A stretch of 64,000 nucleotides of DNA from JAXMEB01 sp046348545 (lineage in GTDB: Bacteria > Pseudomonadota > Gammaproteobacteria > Berkiellales > Berkiellaceae). Positions 45,690-54,539 of this stretch are shown here, in pieces. Numbering within the stretch: the first letter of the stretch is position 1; each line of letters starts with the position of its first letter. Location: positions 1 through 64,000 of the forward strand of contig JAXMEB010000005.1 in the NCBI GenBank assembly GCA_046348545.1. The letters run 5' to 3'. The translations under genes were made by a program, and so were the position numbers. The notes under the pieces were generated by a model that was not told where the DNA came from, did not search any database, and worked only from the letters and a program-made list of their open reading frames with translations.

Positions 45690-48010
45690 CGCTGTGTTGT
45701 GGTGTCTGTTTCATCGGGTTTTTGGAGTCTAACATCGATGGGAGGGGTATCTTTTAAATGCAAATCAACCTGCTGAAAAGCGAGCTTAATATTATTTTCG
45801 CTGAAGAGATGGTTAATTCTTTGATACAACTCACTTTTAGTTTGGTACAAGAAATTAACATTTTCTACACTGCACCAAAGCTCGAATTTCAGAGAGTAAT
45901 TGGTAAAGCCACTCATATAAACAGCAGGTTCATCTGAACCCGTCTGAATAATAGCAGGATGTTCTCTGGCTGCTGTAAAAAGAAGTGTTTTAACCAATAC
46001 CGGATCGGTCCCATGCTCAACCTCAGTAAAAACAGTCACTCTGGTTTTTTTATTGTTGTACATATAATTTACAACATTACTCGAAATTAATTCAGCATTC
46101 GGGATCATAACATCAGTCTGATTCATCGTATTGATACGGGTAGAACGTATTCCAATATCTGCAACAAAACCTTCTTTATCACCGACGATAATTCTATCGC
46201 CTCTCTTGATTGGCCGCTCCAAAAGCAAAACCAATCCGGAAACGAAATTGTTTACAATGCCCTGCAAACCAAAGCCGATACCCACCGACAGCGCACCAGC
46301 AATAATGGCTAAACCCTGCAGGTTCACACCGGCTATCAAAAGTGCGAAGACTAAAATGGTACCGTACCCAAAGTAACCCAGTATGATAACATATGCTTCT
46401 TGGACGGCGTTGAATGAAATATGGTCTTTCGCGTAAAACGAATGTTTCAAAATTTTAATACCGAGCACCAAGGAGGAAAAAAACACTAAACCACCAACGA
46501 TTCGAAGCGGAATGATATGAGCATTCGCAATATTAAATCCATTCACCACAACTTCTCTAACCTTAATCGACCAAAGCTCAGATAAAGACCAAAATTCATT
46601 GATAAGAACCGCAAATCCACCCCAAATTATAAAGAAAACAACTAACTTCATGATAATCATTTCGAGTAAAACATCATCTTTTTGGAAATTGAATATTTTA
46701 AATATTCTAATATTTGAAAATCGAGCAGTCCCGGAAAAACAGTCGATCAACCAATTCATTAATTTAAAAAGTAAATATGAAATAATCGCGCCAACATAGG
46801 TCAGCATCACCCCTTTTAGAATATAGGATGAAAGTCCTTCAAATCCATACCATCTTAAATATATTAAAACAAAAAATGCCAGCGACAAAACAAAAAGCAA
46901 ATACGATCGTAGTTTAGCATGTTGCTCTATGTACGTTGAAACTAACAATGTATTATATAAAACAAAGAGAAAGCTGATTGAAAGAATTGTAAAATATATC
47001 GCTAAGGATAACGCATAAAAGGTATCATCGGTGAATAGTTCTGTAAAATTATACCCAATTAAACCAATTAAGCAGACCCCCATATACACTTTAACGCTAC
47101 GTAGAATTCGATGGCCTATTTTTTTGGGCACTTTAAAAATTGATACCCCTTGCTTAAAGGGAAATATTAAATATTCAACTATTAAAGCAACTAAAACATA
47201 AAATAGGAAAGCCAGAAAAATGTCATTCAATAGGAAGTCTAGTTCGTAATGCAAATCATGAATGCTGGCGTACCCGAATAATATAAAAAATAGATAAATC
47301 ACAGTAGATTTTTTAAAATACAACTTAAAAAATCTGTCACAGAGGAGTTGCCCATCTGTTTTCTTATCTTTAGCTTCTTTTAAATCACTCATCGCACGCT
47401 TTCTCACATAGAATGACAACATTACGATGAATAACGAAAACCCGACAACAAATATAGCCTCAATTTTAGAATACGTATTCAAACTCAGTATTGAATTAAT
47501 TTTGTCAATATGAATATCCTGAAGCCATACTGAAAATAAACTGGGATATTTCTTCAAATCAGAGCCAAGTGGCTCGCGTGGCGTGAGTATAATACTTTTT
47601 TTAATCTGCTTAGACTGCTCTGTAAAACTAGCGAGTGATTCATTGGCTCGGAGAATAAAGAGCTTACAATCTGATATTAAGCTTTCAGTTTTAGCCTTTT
47701 TCTCTAAAAAGTGAAGTTGTTCTTTGGTAATGGTTTCTAATTGCTGTGGATCTAAATCCGGAAGCTGGGCTGTTAGTTCAGTCAGTATATCGCTGTTCTC
47801 TTTGACGCATTTTTCAGCCTCTCGTTTTAAATCATTTATTCGGGTCGAAGCATCCGTGAGCACGTTCAACGTCATCTCTCGGCCAGATAGAGAGATCGTA
47901 ATCTTGTCTAACTGTTGATTTGCTTCTCGGGGCTCAAACGCAAATAGGCTCTTTGTTAAAAAGCTCAATACCAGAAATATAATAACCGCCAATTTTACGT
48001 GTAACTGCAT
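45686..48010 (-). CDS. Large MscS/MscK-type mechanosensitive channel
   Basis: The 774-residue protein has a signal peptide (hydrophobic segment to about residue 24), a periplasmic coiled region to about 160, some ten hydrophobic segments, and a C-terminal MscS pore domain. The pore helix is glycine/alanine-rich (A-L-S-V-G-I-G-F-G-L-Q-G-I-V-N-N-F-V-S-G). The beta domain follows (I-K-R-G-D-R-I and I-P-N-A-E-L-I). It belongs to the multi-helix MscK/YbiO-like group, which protects cells from osmotic downshock. The ATG is at 48010, with 174 bp before the divergent acyltransferase gene. Confidence 0.85.
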   Translation of the reverse strand: MQLHVKLAVIIFLVLSFLTKSLFAFEPREANQQLDKITISLSGREMTLNVLTDASTRINDLKREAEKCVKENSDILTELTAQLPDLDPQQLETITKEQLHFLEKKAKTESLISDCKLFILRANESLASFTEQSKQIKKSIILTPREPLGSDLKKYPSLFSVWLQDIHIDKINSILSLNTYSKIEAIFVVGFSLFIVMLSFYVRKRAMSDLKEAKDKKTDGQLLCDRFFKLYFKKSTVIYLFFILFGYASIHDLHYELDFLLNDIFLAFLFYVLVALIVEYLIFPFKQGVSIFKVPKKIGHRILRSVKVYMGVCLIGLIGYNFTELFTDDTFYALSLAIYFTILSISFLFVLYNTLLVSTYIEQHAKLRSYLLFVLSLAFFVLIYLRWYGFEGLSSYILKGVMLTYVGAIISYLLFKLMNWLIDCFSGTARFSNIRIFKIFNFQKDDVLLEMIIMKLVVFFIIWGGFAVLINEFWSLSELWSIKVREVVVNGFNIANAHIIPLRIVGGLVFFSSLVLGIKILKHSFYAKDHISFNAVQEAYVIILGYFGYGTILVFALLIAGVNLQGLAIIAGALSVGIGFGLQGIVNNFVSGLVLLLERPIKRGDRIIVGDKEGFVADIGIRSTRINTMNQTDVMIPNAELISSNVVNYMYNNKKTRVTVFTEVEHGTDPVLVKTLLFTAAREHPAIIQTGSDEPAVYMSGFTNYSLKFELWCSVENVNFLYQTKSELYQRINHLFSENNIKLAFQQVDLHLKDTPPIDVRLQKPDETDTTTQR

Positions 48011-48110
48011 GCTTCATGTAAGACATTCATGTTTACAGCATAAGTATAGTTCCCGATTTGATTTATGAGAGCAGCCACTTCTGACGCATGCTTAGATTGA
48101 TGCCAGTGAT

Positions 48111-48140
48111 TTGACTTCAAATCTTTTGTTTTGGTATCAA
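48111..48140 (+). promoter_or_regulatory. Possible sigma-70 promoter for the acyltransferase gene
   Basis: TTGACT (48111-48116) and TATCAA (48135-48140) are separated by 18 bp and lie 45 bp before the start codon at 48185. This is a moderate match only. Confidence 0.3.
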
Positions 48141-48184
48141 GCGATGTGGTACGCTTAACATTTTAAGTTTGAAGGTTAACTAAT

Positions 48185-49123
48185 ATGCTGAAATATTTGC
48201 CAGAGTTTCTAAAAGGGGGGGTTAACCTCCTGTTCATGGTGATCCACACCCTATTTTGGTGCTCCTGGATGTATGTCTTTTACGCTATACGTCAACTAGC
48301 CCCCTCTAGGACAATCAAAACTTGGGCAAACCGGATTTTACTTAAACTTGGCAATGGTTGGGTCGGTAGTAACAGCCTACTTATGGATTTGGCTCATGAG
48401 ACTAAGTGGGAAATACCAGATTTAAGTCATCTCAAGCTCAATGATTGGTATTTTATAACCTGTAATCATCAATGCTGGATGGATATTCTGATTCTCCAAA
48501 AAATTTTCTTAAGACGTATCCCATTTATCAGATTCTTTATTAAAAAAGAACTTTTGTGGCTCCCTGTACTCAATGGCGCTTGGTATGCCTATGACTTCCC
48601 AATTTTAAGACGCTATCCCAAGCATGTTCTCGAAAAGAATCCTCATCTTAGAGGAAAAGATATTGAAGTCACCAAAAAGGCTTGTGCAAAGTTCAAGCAT
48701 TACCCAGTCACAATACTAAATTTTCTGGAAGGCACTCGATTTACGTCTGCAAAGCACCATAAACAACAATCCCCCTACCTAAATCTGTTGAATCCTAAAA
48801 TCGGTGGGCTGGCCTTTGCCTTACAAGCGATGAATGGTCAAATCAATAAGATTATTGATGTGACCATCGTCTATCCAGAAGGCCCTAAATCATTTTGGGA
48901 CTTTCTATGTGGACGTGTGAAAAAGGTCACGGTCAATATTGAAGAGCGTATGATACCTAATGAATTACTCTCTGGTGATTACGTGAATGATCCTGTATAT
49001 CGTGACAAATTTAAATCCTGGGCAACGACACTCTGGCAAGAAAAAGACCGGAAGCTTACTCAGCTTCTTAGTGATAAGCCTTCCTCAAGCACATCACAAA
49101 ACATTGCCGAAGGGCTGGCGTGA
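48185..49123 (+). CDS. Lysophospholipid acyltransferase (PlsC/LPLAT, YihG-like)
   Basis: The 312-residue protein has an N-terminal transmembrane segment (about 15-37), the acyltransferase motif N-H-Q-C-W-M-D (N-H-x4-D form) near residue 97, and F-L-E-G-T-R-F-T near residue 180. A hydrophobic helix early and the motif order match YihG/YihJ-type acyltransferases that build phospholipids at the inner membrane. The ATG is at 48185. The last 64 bp overlap the 3' end of the convergent gshB gene. Confidence 0.85.
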   Translation: MLKYLPEFLKGGVNLLFMVIHTLFWCSWMYVFYAIRQLAPSRTIKTWANRILLKLGNGWVGSNSLLMDLAHETKWEIPDLSHLKLNDWYFITCNHQCWMDILILQKIFLRRIPFIRFFIKKELLWLPVLNGAWYAYDFPILRRYPKHVLEKNPHLRGKDIEVTKKACAKFKHYPVTILNFLEGTRFTSAKHHKQQSPYLNLLNPKIGGLAFALQAMNGQINKIIDVTIVYPEGPKSFWDFLCGRVKKVTVNIEERMIPNELLSGDYVNDPVYRDKFKSWATTLWQEKDRKLTQLLSDKPSSSTSQNIAEGLA

Positions 49124-50019
49124 AATGCCCTTTCTATCTCTCTCGCACAGGTAGGACTGGTGACATTGATCTCGGTGAGATAGTCACCAATGACATCGAT
49201 GCCGACAAATAGAAGCCCCTTTTCAACCAGAAAAGGGGCTATCTGTTCACAGATCCATTCATCACGATCTGTAATTTTAACACCTTCAGCCTGAGCCCCT
49301 GCCGCTAGATTGCCACGGGTTTCACCTTTTAAAGGGATCCGATTGAGTGCATAAGGAAAAGGCTCTCCATTGATAATCAAAATCCGCTTATCGCCCTTTT
49401 TAATTTCAGGAATATAAGCTTGAACCATAATAGGTGTTTGATATTCATGCGTTAAAATTTCAAGCATGACTGATAAATTTGGATCACGAACATCAACTAC
49501 AAATACCTGATGACCTCCCATGCTATCTAAAGGCTTCAGGACACAAAGCTGATGTTCTTTGATAAACGAACGAATCACAAAATCATTCGAGCTGACTAGC
49601 GTCGGGGGACAACATTCTGGGAAATAAGTCGTAACATATTTCTCATTACAATCTCTCAGTCCCGTGGGTCTATTGACTACCCAGGCACCCTCCTTTTCAG
49701 CCTGCTCTAACAAATAGGTCGAATAGATATAATTCATGTTAAGAGGCGGATCTTTACGCATGATGACAACATCGTAATCAATCAATAATGTCGGTTGTCT
49801 GTCAACTAAAACTTTAAACCATGACGCAGGATCATCATCTACATGAATGCTAGTTGATTGAATCCAACTACCTCTTTCATGGTAATAGAGATCATTGATC
49901 TGTCCATAATCAATTCGCCAACCACGTTTTTTTGCCTCCAACATCATTGCAAAAGTCGTATCCTTAGCAATTTTGATTTTTTCAATCGGATCCATGATGA
50001 AACAAACTTTTAAGCTCAT
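49060..50019 (-). CDS. gshB: Glutathione synthetase
   Basis: The 319-residue ATP-grasp enzyme joins gamma-glutamylcysteine and glycine to make glutathione. It has the N-terminal F-I-M-D-P-I, the ATP-binding V-L-K-P-L-D-S-M-G-G and the metal-binding E-I-N-V-T-S-P-T; the residue after T is Cys rather than the usual Gly. Normal length. Its ATG overlaps the gshA stop region by 4 bp, so it is translationally coupled to gshA. Confidence 0.93.
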   Translation of the reverse strand: MSLKVCFIMDPIEKIKIAKDTTFAMMLEAKKRGWRIDYGQINDLYYHERGSWIQSTSIHVDDDPASWFKVLVDRQPTLLIDYDVVIMRKDPPLNMNYIYSTYLLEQAEKEGAWVVNRPTGLRDCNEKYVTTYFPECCPPTLVSSNDFVIRSFIKEHQLCVLKPLDSMGGHQVFVVDVRDPNLSVMLEILTHEYQTPIMVQAYIPEIKKGDKRILIINGEPFPYALNRIPLKGETRGNLAAGAQAEGVKITDRDEWICEQIAPFLVEKGLLFVGIDVIGDYLTEINVTSPTCAREIERAFHASPSAMFCDVLEEGLSLRS

Positions 50020-51314
50020 TTTGAATTCTCGACAAGTGAATGATATTCTCGGATGGTTGCTAATAAGGCTAAGCGCGCGATAACACTATAAGCATAAAAT
50101 CGATTTTGAGAAGCATGCGAACTTAATCGTTCATCCGGTTGATTACAACACGCTTCAAATGCTAATGGCTCAAAAGACATCCCGGGCGCATTTAAATTTT
50201 CCTTCGGCCCTTTTTTGGTATGCACTCTATAAAAACCACCAACAACATATTGTCCTATCATATATATAACTGGCTCGGCAACTGCTATTTGTTCTCCAAT
50301 GCTTTCTCTGGTATAAACACCTTCTTGGATAAGGACTCTATCTACAATCTGCCCGCCCTTAATACGCCCCATATTTTGACGCTGTTTTCGATTGAGCTGC
50401 TTTAATTCCTCAACGCTCTGAACCATCATAACCGCCATACCATAAGTACCCCGTTCTGCCTTAATCACAACAAAGGGCGGCTCCTCAATCTGATATTCAT
50501 CATATTTGTGCTTAATCGCCTCAAATAGATCGGCTGTTTTATCGATGAGGCAAGATTCGCCACCACCTTCTAAAAAATTTATTTCACCACAATCCTCAAA
50601 CAAAGGGCAAATTTCCCAGGCATCAATCCCAATAGCCTGTGAAAACGTGATACATACGTCACGATAATGTTTAAAATGCTGAGATTTGTATCGATGAGCC
50701 CAACCTAAAGTTGGCAGAGGTGTGATAAATTGGTCAATCTCTTTTAATAAAGCCGGAACTCCTTCTGATAAATCATTGTTCAAAAAAATCAGATCGGGAT
50801 AGAATCCGTCGCAGTTTAAACGATTTTGTTCTTTTGTAAGAGGGTACAGCGTTAACGAACCAGAAGACATTAAATCGATAGTTTTAGGTGATTTGATTTC
50901 TAGAAGTGTTCCGATTCTAACCGCAAACCCTGCCTTTGAAACAATATTATAGAGCGTCGATAGGCTCTCAAAATAAAAGGGATTGCGTGTGTGACTTTCA
51001 GGCACAATCAAAATCCGCTGACATTTAGGGTATTGCCTTATCATCTCAGTCTGAAAACTTTGAATACAAAGAGGGAGAAATTCTGGATTCAAGTTATTAA
51101 ATCCTGCCGGAAACAAATTGGTGTCAACTGGTGCGAGTTTATAGCCTGCGTTTCTCAAATCAACAGAGGTTGCTAGCAAGATGGGTTGATTTTGAAATTG
51201 TTCTCTAAACCAACCCTCTATTTTAATTTGATGATTCAGAATCTGCTCTTCCACACGAAATAACGTACCCACATTGGCTGTTTTTAAATGCGGTATCGAT
51301 ATTTCAGATTTCAT
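50016..51314 (-). CDS. gshA: Glutamate-cysteine ligase, proteobacterial ATP-grasp-like type
   Basis: The 432-residue protein matches the gshA form found in Acidithiobacillus and many gammaproteobacteria, unrelated to E. coli GshA. Signature segments are Y-K-L-A-P-V-D-T-N-L-F-P-A-G-F-N-N-L-N-P and V-V-I-K-A-E-R-G-T-Y-G-M. It makes gamma-glutamylcysteine, the first step of glutathione synthesis. It sits between the VWA protein gene (3 bp gap) and gshB (4 bp overlap) on the same strand. Confidence 0.9.
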   Translation of the reverse strand: MKSEISIPHLKTANVGTLFRVEEQILNHQIKIEGWFREQFQNQPILLATSVDLRNAGYKLAPVDTNLFPAGFNNLNPEFLPLCIQSFQTEMIRQYPKCQRILIVPESHTRNPFYFESLSTLYNIVSKAGFAVRIGTLLEIKSPKTIDLMSSGSLTLYPLTKEQNRLNCDGFYPDLIFLNNDLSEGVPALLKEIDQFITPLPTLGWAHRYKSQHFKHYRDVCITFSQAIGIDAWEICPLFEDCGEINFLEGGGESCLIDKTADLFEAIKHKYDEYQIEEPPFVVIKAERGTYGMAVMMVQSVEELKQLNRKQRQNMGRIKGGQIVDRVLIQEGVYTRESIGEQIAVAEPVIYMIGQYVVGGFYRVHTKKGPKENLNAPGMSFEPLAFEACCNQPDERLSSHASQNRFYAYSVIARLALLATIREYHSLVENSK

Positions 51315-51317
51315 TTT

Positions 51318-54257
51318 TTACATCACCTCAATTGTGGCAATTCCTTCTAAATGCTGAAAGAGATCCGATAGCTGCGGTCCTGGAACAGTGCCCACATTCT
51401 GAAGAATTAATTTTGCACTAGTATCAAACATTTCAATATAAAGATCTCCATTCTCCTTTTCCTGTGTAAATCCTGATATAACATCATCCAAAGTCAATAG
51501 GCTATCATGATTTCTATCGTGGGTATGTATAAATCTAAGCGTATTATCTTGGTTGTCAGCTAAATCCTGAACATGAACTAATTTTAAATTACGGTTCGCT
51601 GGATCAACTACGAAAGTATCCTTTCCTTCCTGTCCCCACATATTCACAACTCCATTCAAAGTTTCAGAGCTTAGAATATTGTCTAGAACTGAAGCGCCTA
51701 GTAAATTATGAACAGGAATACTAGGCGGATAGATGTAAATATTCAGATTGGCGCTATCCTCATGAAGTGTCACTAAATCTACACTAGTGTACTTAAATTG
51801 TTCATATTTAATGTCATTGCTGACTGGCGGCGCGTACGTATAAAGTCCCGTTGCACTCACTGCAAGCTTACCACCCAAAGGGGTTTGAAAATTCACTAAT
51901 GAATTATCAGCAGGAAGCGACACGTGAACCGTTGTACCGTTAGCATCTGCTACGGCACTGATATTATTCAGATGATGTTCAGAGATGTATTGGGCAGCAT
52001 CCTCAGTTTCAAAGCTGATTTTTTTTACCAATCCGCTCTTCAGACCATAAATATCATTTTGCAATAAGACTGCATTCAAACAATTTGGAATGGTTGACAA
52101 AACTTTATCTTCCATATCTTCAAGCCGTTTACTAGTTGGTTCAACGATGCTGGTTGCATCAGAAGCAATTGGAATTAGGCTTGATCGAAGACTTTCCTCA
52201 GGATCAATACCGATTGCGAAAGTTTGAATGTGATCAACGAGTGCACCTTTTACCGCTTGATCGGTGTGATGAATGAACTCTTTCCAGCTACCCCATGAAA
52301 CCGGCCAACGAGCTGTGCTAGTCGCAGAATGATTTTCATTAGGCTGCCCATCAGATAAAAAGTAAACGATATGATGAAAATCATCAAACTGCGGATCGGT
52401 AACTTGCGCTTCAAGAGACAATCGCGCGTGGTATAGGGCCGAGTCGTAATGAGTGCCCCGATCTAGGGGCTGATTAGTATTAGGATTCAACATTTGAATA
52501 TTAAGTCCATCAATATGATGACTGCCCTCATCGGTAATATAATTTTGAGCATCCAGCGCTGATGTCGCATGGTATGCAAAAGCACCATTTAATCCTTCAC
52601 CTGATGCAAAAGGAATAATTGTGATATTCAACTTTTCAGAGATACTATCATACCGCTCTATCAATCCAGACAAAACCTCCCTTGATATTTGTAAACGTGT
52701 TTTATCCGTGATCAAAGCATTCATACTGCTTGAGACATCAACAATAAGTGTCAAATTATAATTATTCGCTAAATCATTACTGGCTATGTAACACTCGTTT
52801 GAATTGGCTGTTGGCAGATTATGAATCACATCAATTGTCACAGTACTACTACTGGTTAATCCAGCGCCATTGACAATGGTATAATTTAGACTTTCCTTAA
52901 TGTTGCCTAACTTCAAATCATTGGGCGCGATATACGTAAATTGACCAAATCGATTGATGGTAAAAGTTCCGCCCTCTGCAGTTTCAATCGTTTCCCCAGC
53001 ATTGGAAATGGGTAAGGATTCAATGCTTTGTACAGTAATTGGGCCCGTTCCTGCAAAATCATTACTAAGAAGATTACCGGTGATCCGCCCTGGGACAAAA
53101 TGACTTTCTAAATCGAGCCAATTTAAATTATCAATACCATATGGCCCAGCGACTTCTAGTTCGATTTTCGAAAAAGTATTAAAATTAAACTCAATGGCTT
53201 CAATAGGACTAATCCTATTAGCTGAATTCTTTCCAAAACTCAGTGTCGGATCATAAAACCTTGAGCTAGGATCAATCAGATTGTATAACGACAAGCTCTT
53301 TTTCAAATTATTTTCATCATAAAAATTAAGTGAACTACCCGAAATGCTCGGGTAATCGGCATTCGCAATATCTAAACCAAAGGCATAAATAGGATTGGTA
53401 AAATGAAATGTGATCACACCTGTTAAGGTACCCGGTGGTGAACTAGTTTGAATTGAAATTTCATCTGAAATACCATCTCCATTCCGATCCTCTATATCAC
53501 CAGCAACTGTGAGAACCTTATTTAAAAATTCACGTTCAATATCACCCTTCGTCCAAGGATACATCAATCCAATTTCTGAAGTACGAATTTTTGTGTCAAC
53601 AATTTGACCTAGATCCTCTCCTCCTTTTAGATTCTCAACGGATATTCTTAGATTGTCATGAACTAACTTGCCCGCATCTATTAATTCTCCGTGAGAAAAC
53701 TGATCAAAATCGACATGTCGCAAGGTTTCTTTTGCTGCATTTGCGAAGTATTTCTTGACAACAAAATGATCAGGTAACGCTAGAGGAGCTACCTTAATCT
53801 GGATTGGCGGCGGTGGAATCACCGGTGGATTAATAACTGGAGGCAAAGCATTTGAAACACTTTCGATACCTGAATCTCTGATAAAATTGTCTCCAATTCC
53901 TTTTGATATGAGATATTTATCAAAATCAAATTCATTTAAAGATAAATCCCTTCCTTCACTTTGAATAGTACCTTGGTTTCCAAAAAGAGGGGGCATTGGA
54001 CTAAAGCTGCTTCCACCACTGGAGAGATCAGACTCTGCTTTTTTATTCGATTCTTGAGCGGGAGACTCTCCCTTTTTGGCATTTTGCCTATCAAAAAATG
54101 CTTGAATTTCTTGAGGGCTAATCTGTCCGTCCTCCGCTAAAGCAATGTACAATTTTTCTTCGGCTTCGAGGGTTGCTTCTCTTCTGCCTAGTTCAGTTGT
54201 TTCTGCTAGTGTGTTACCGCTCTCAACTTCGATAGGAAGTTTGTTAGAATCCTTCAT
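51318..54257 (-). CDS. Type I-secreted VWA-domain adhesin-like protein
   Basis: The 979-residue acidic protein has no signal peptide. After a disordered start come a region near residue 150-370 with a calcium-loop-like D-R-N-G-D-G, a cadherin/VCBS-like beta domain at about 385-490, and a von Willebrand A domain from about 500 with the metal-site motif D-V-S-S-S (507-511). A second beta domain follows, then a C-terminal region (F-V-V-D through D-D-V-I-S-G-F) matching the type I secretion target domain of RTX-like adhesins. Such proteins are exported by TolC-linked ABC systems and mediate attachment. No such exporter is in the window. The gene ends 3 bp before gshA, an odd operon partner. Confidence 0.8.
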   Translation of the reverse strand: MKDSNKLPIEVESGNTLAETTELGRREATLEAEEKLYIALAEDGQISPQEIQAFFDRQNAKKGESPAQESNKKAESDLSSGGSSFSPMPPLFGNQGTIQSEGRDLSLNEFDFDKYLISKGIGDNFIRDSGIESVSNALPPVINPPVIPPPPIQIKVAPLALPDHFVVKKYFANAAKETLRHVDFDQFSHGELIDAGKLVHDNLRISVENLKGGEDLGQIVDTKIRTSEIGLMYPWTKGDIEREFLNKVLTVAGDIEDRNGDGISDEISIQTSSPPGTLTGVITFHFTNPIYAFGLDIANADYPSISGSSLNFYDENNLKKSLSLYNLIDPSSRFYDPTLSFGKNSANRISPIEAIEFNFNTFSKIELEVAGPYGIDNLNWLDLESHFVPGRITGNLLSNDFAGTGPITVQSIESLPISNAGETIETAEGGTFTINRFGQFTYIAPNDLKLGNIKESLNYTIVNGAGLTSSSTVTIDVIHNLPTANSNECYIASNDLANNYNLTLIVDVSSSMNALITDKTRLQISREVLSGLIERYDSISEKLNITIIPFASGEGLNGAFAYHATSALDAQNYITDEGSHHIDGLNIQMLNPNTNQPLDRGTHYDSALYHARLSLEAQVTDPQFDDFHHIVYFLSDGQPNENHSATSTARWPVSWGSWKEFIHHTDQAVKGALVDHIQTFAIGIDPEESLRSSLIPIASDATSIVEPTSKRLEDMEDKVLSTIPNCLNAVLLQNDIYGLKSGLVKKISFETEDAAQYISEHHLNNISAVADANGTTVHVSLPADNSLVNFQTPLGGKLAVSATGLYTYAPPVSNDIKYEQFKYTSVDLVTLHEDSANLNIYIYPPSIPVHNLLGASVLDNILSSETLNGVVNMWGQEGKDTFVVDPANRNLKLVHVQDLADNQDNTLRFIHTHDRNHDSLLTLDDVISGFTQEKENGDLYIEMFDTSAKLILQNVGTVPGPQLSDLFQHLEGIATIEVM

Positions 54258-54539
54258 AGTCTTCCCTTTTTTAGAACATCCATTAAATACAGCTTAAGCT
54301 AACGCAATTAGGTCTGATAGACAACGAGAAAAATATACTATTTTCATTTGACTTACTTAATCTATTGCGCCTTGTTGAATAAATCATGCATATCTCCTAC
54401 CACCCAAGAAATGGCTGTCAAATACTTTAAAGCGCAAGAGATTGATGCTCTAAATCTAGCAGAATGAACCCCACAACTTAAATTCAAAATACTTCAAGTG
54501 CTGCTACAATATTGATATAGAAATCCTCCAGGAATCAAT
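54258..54539. other. Divergent intergenic region
   Basis: AT-rich region of 282 bp between the divergent adhesin and ankyrin-protease genes. A short frame at 54412-54468 (ATGGCTGTC...) has no supporting features. I see no repeat and no strong promoter. Confidence 0.4.
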
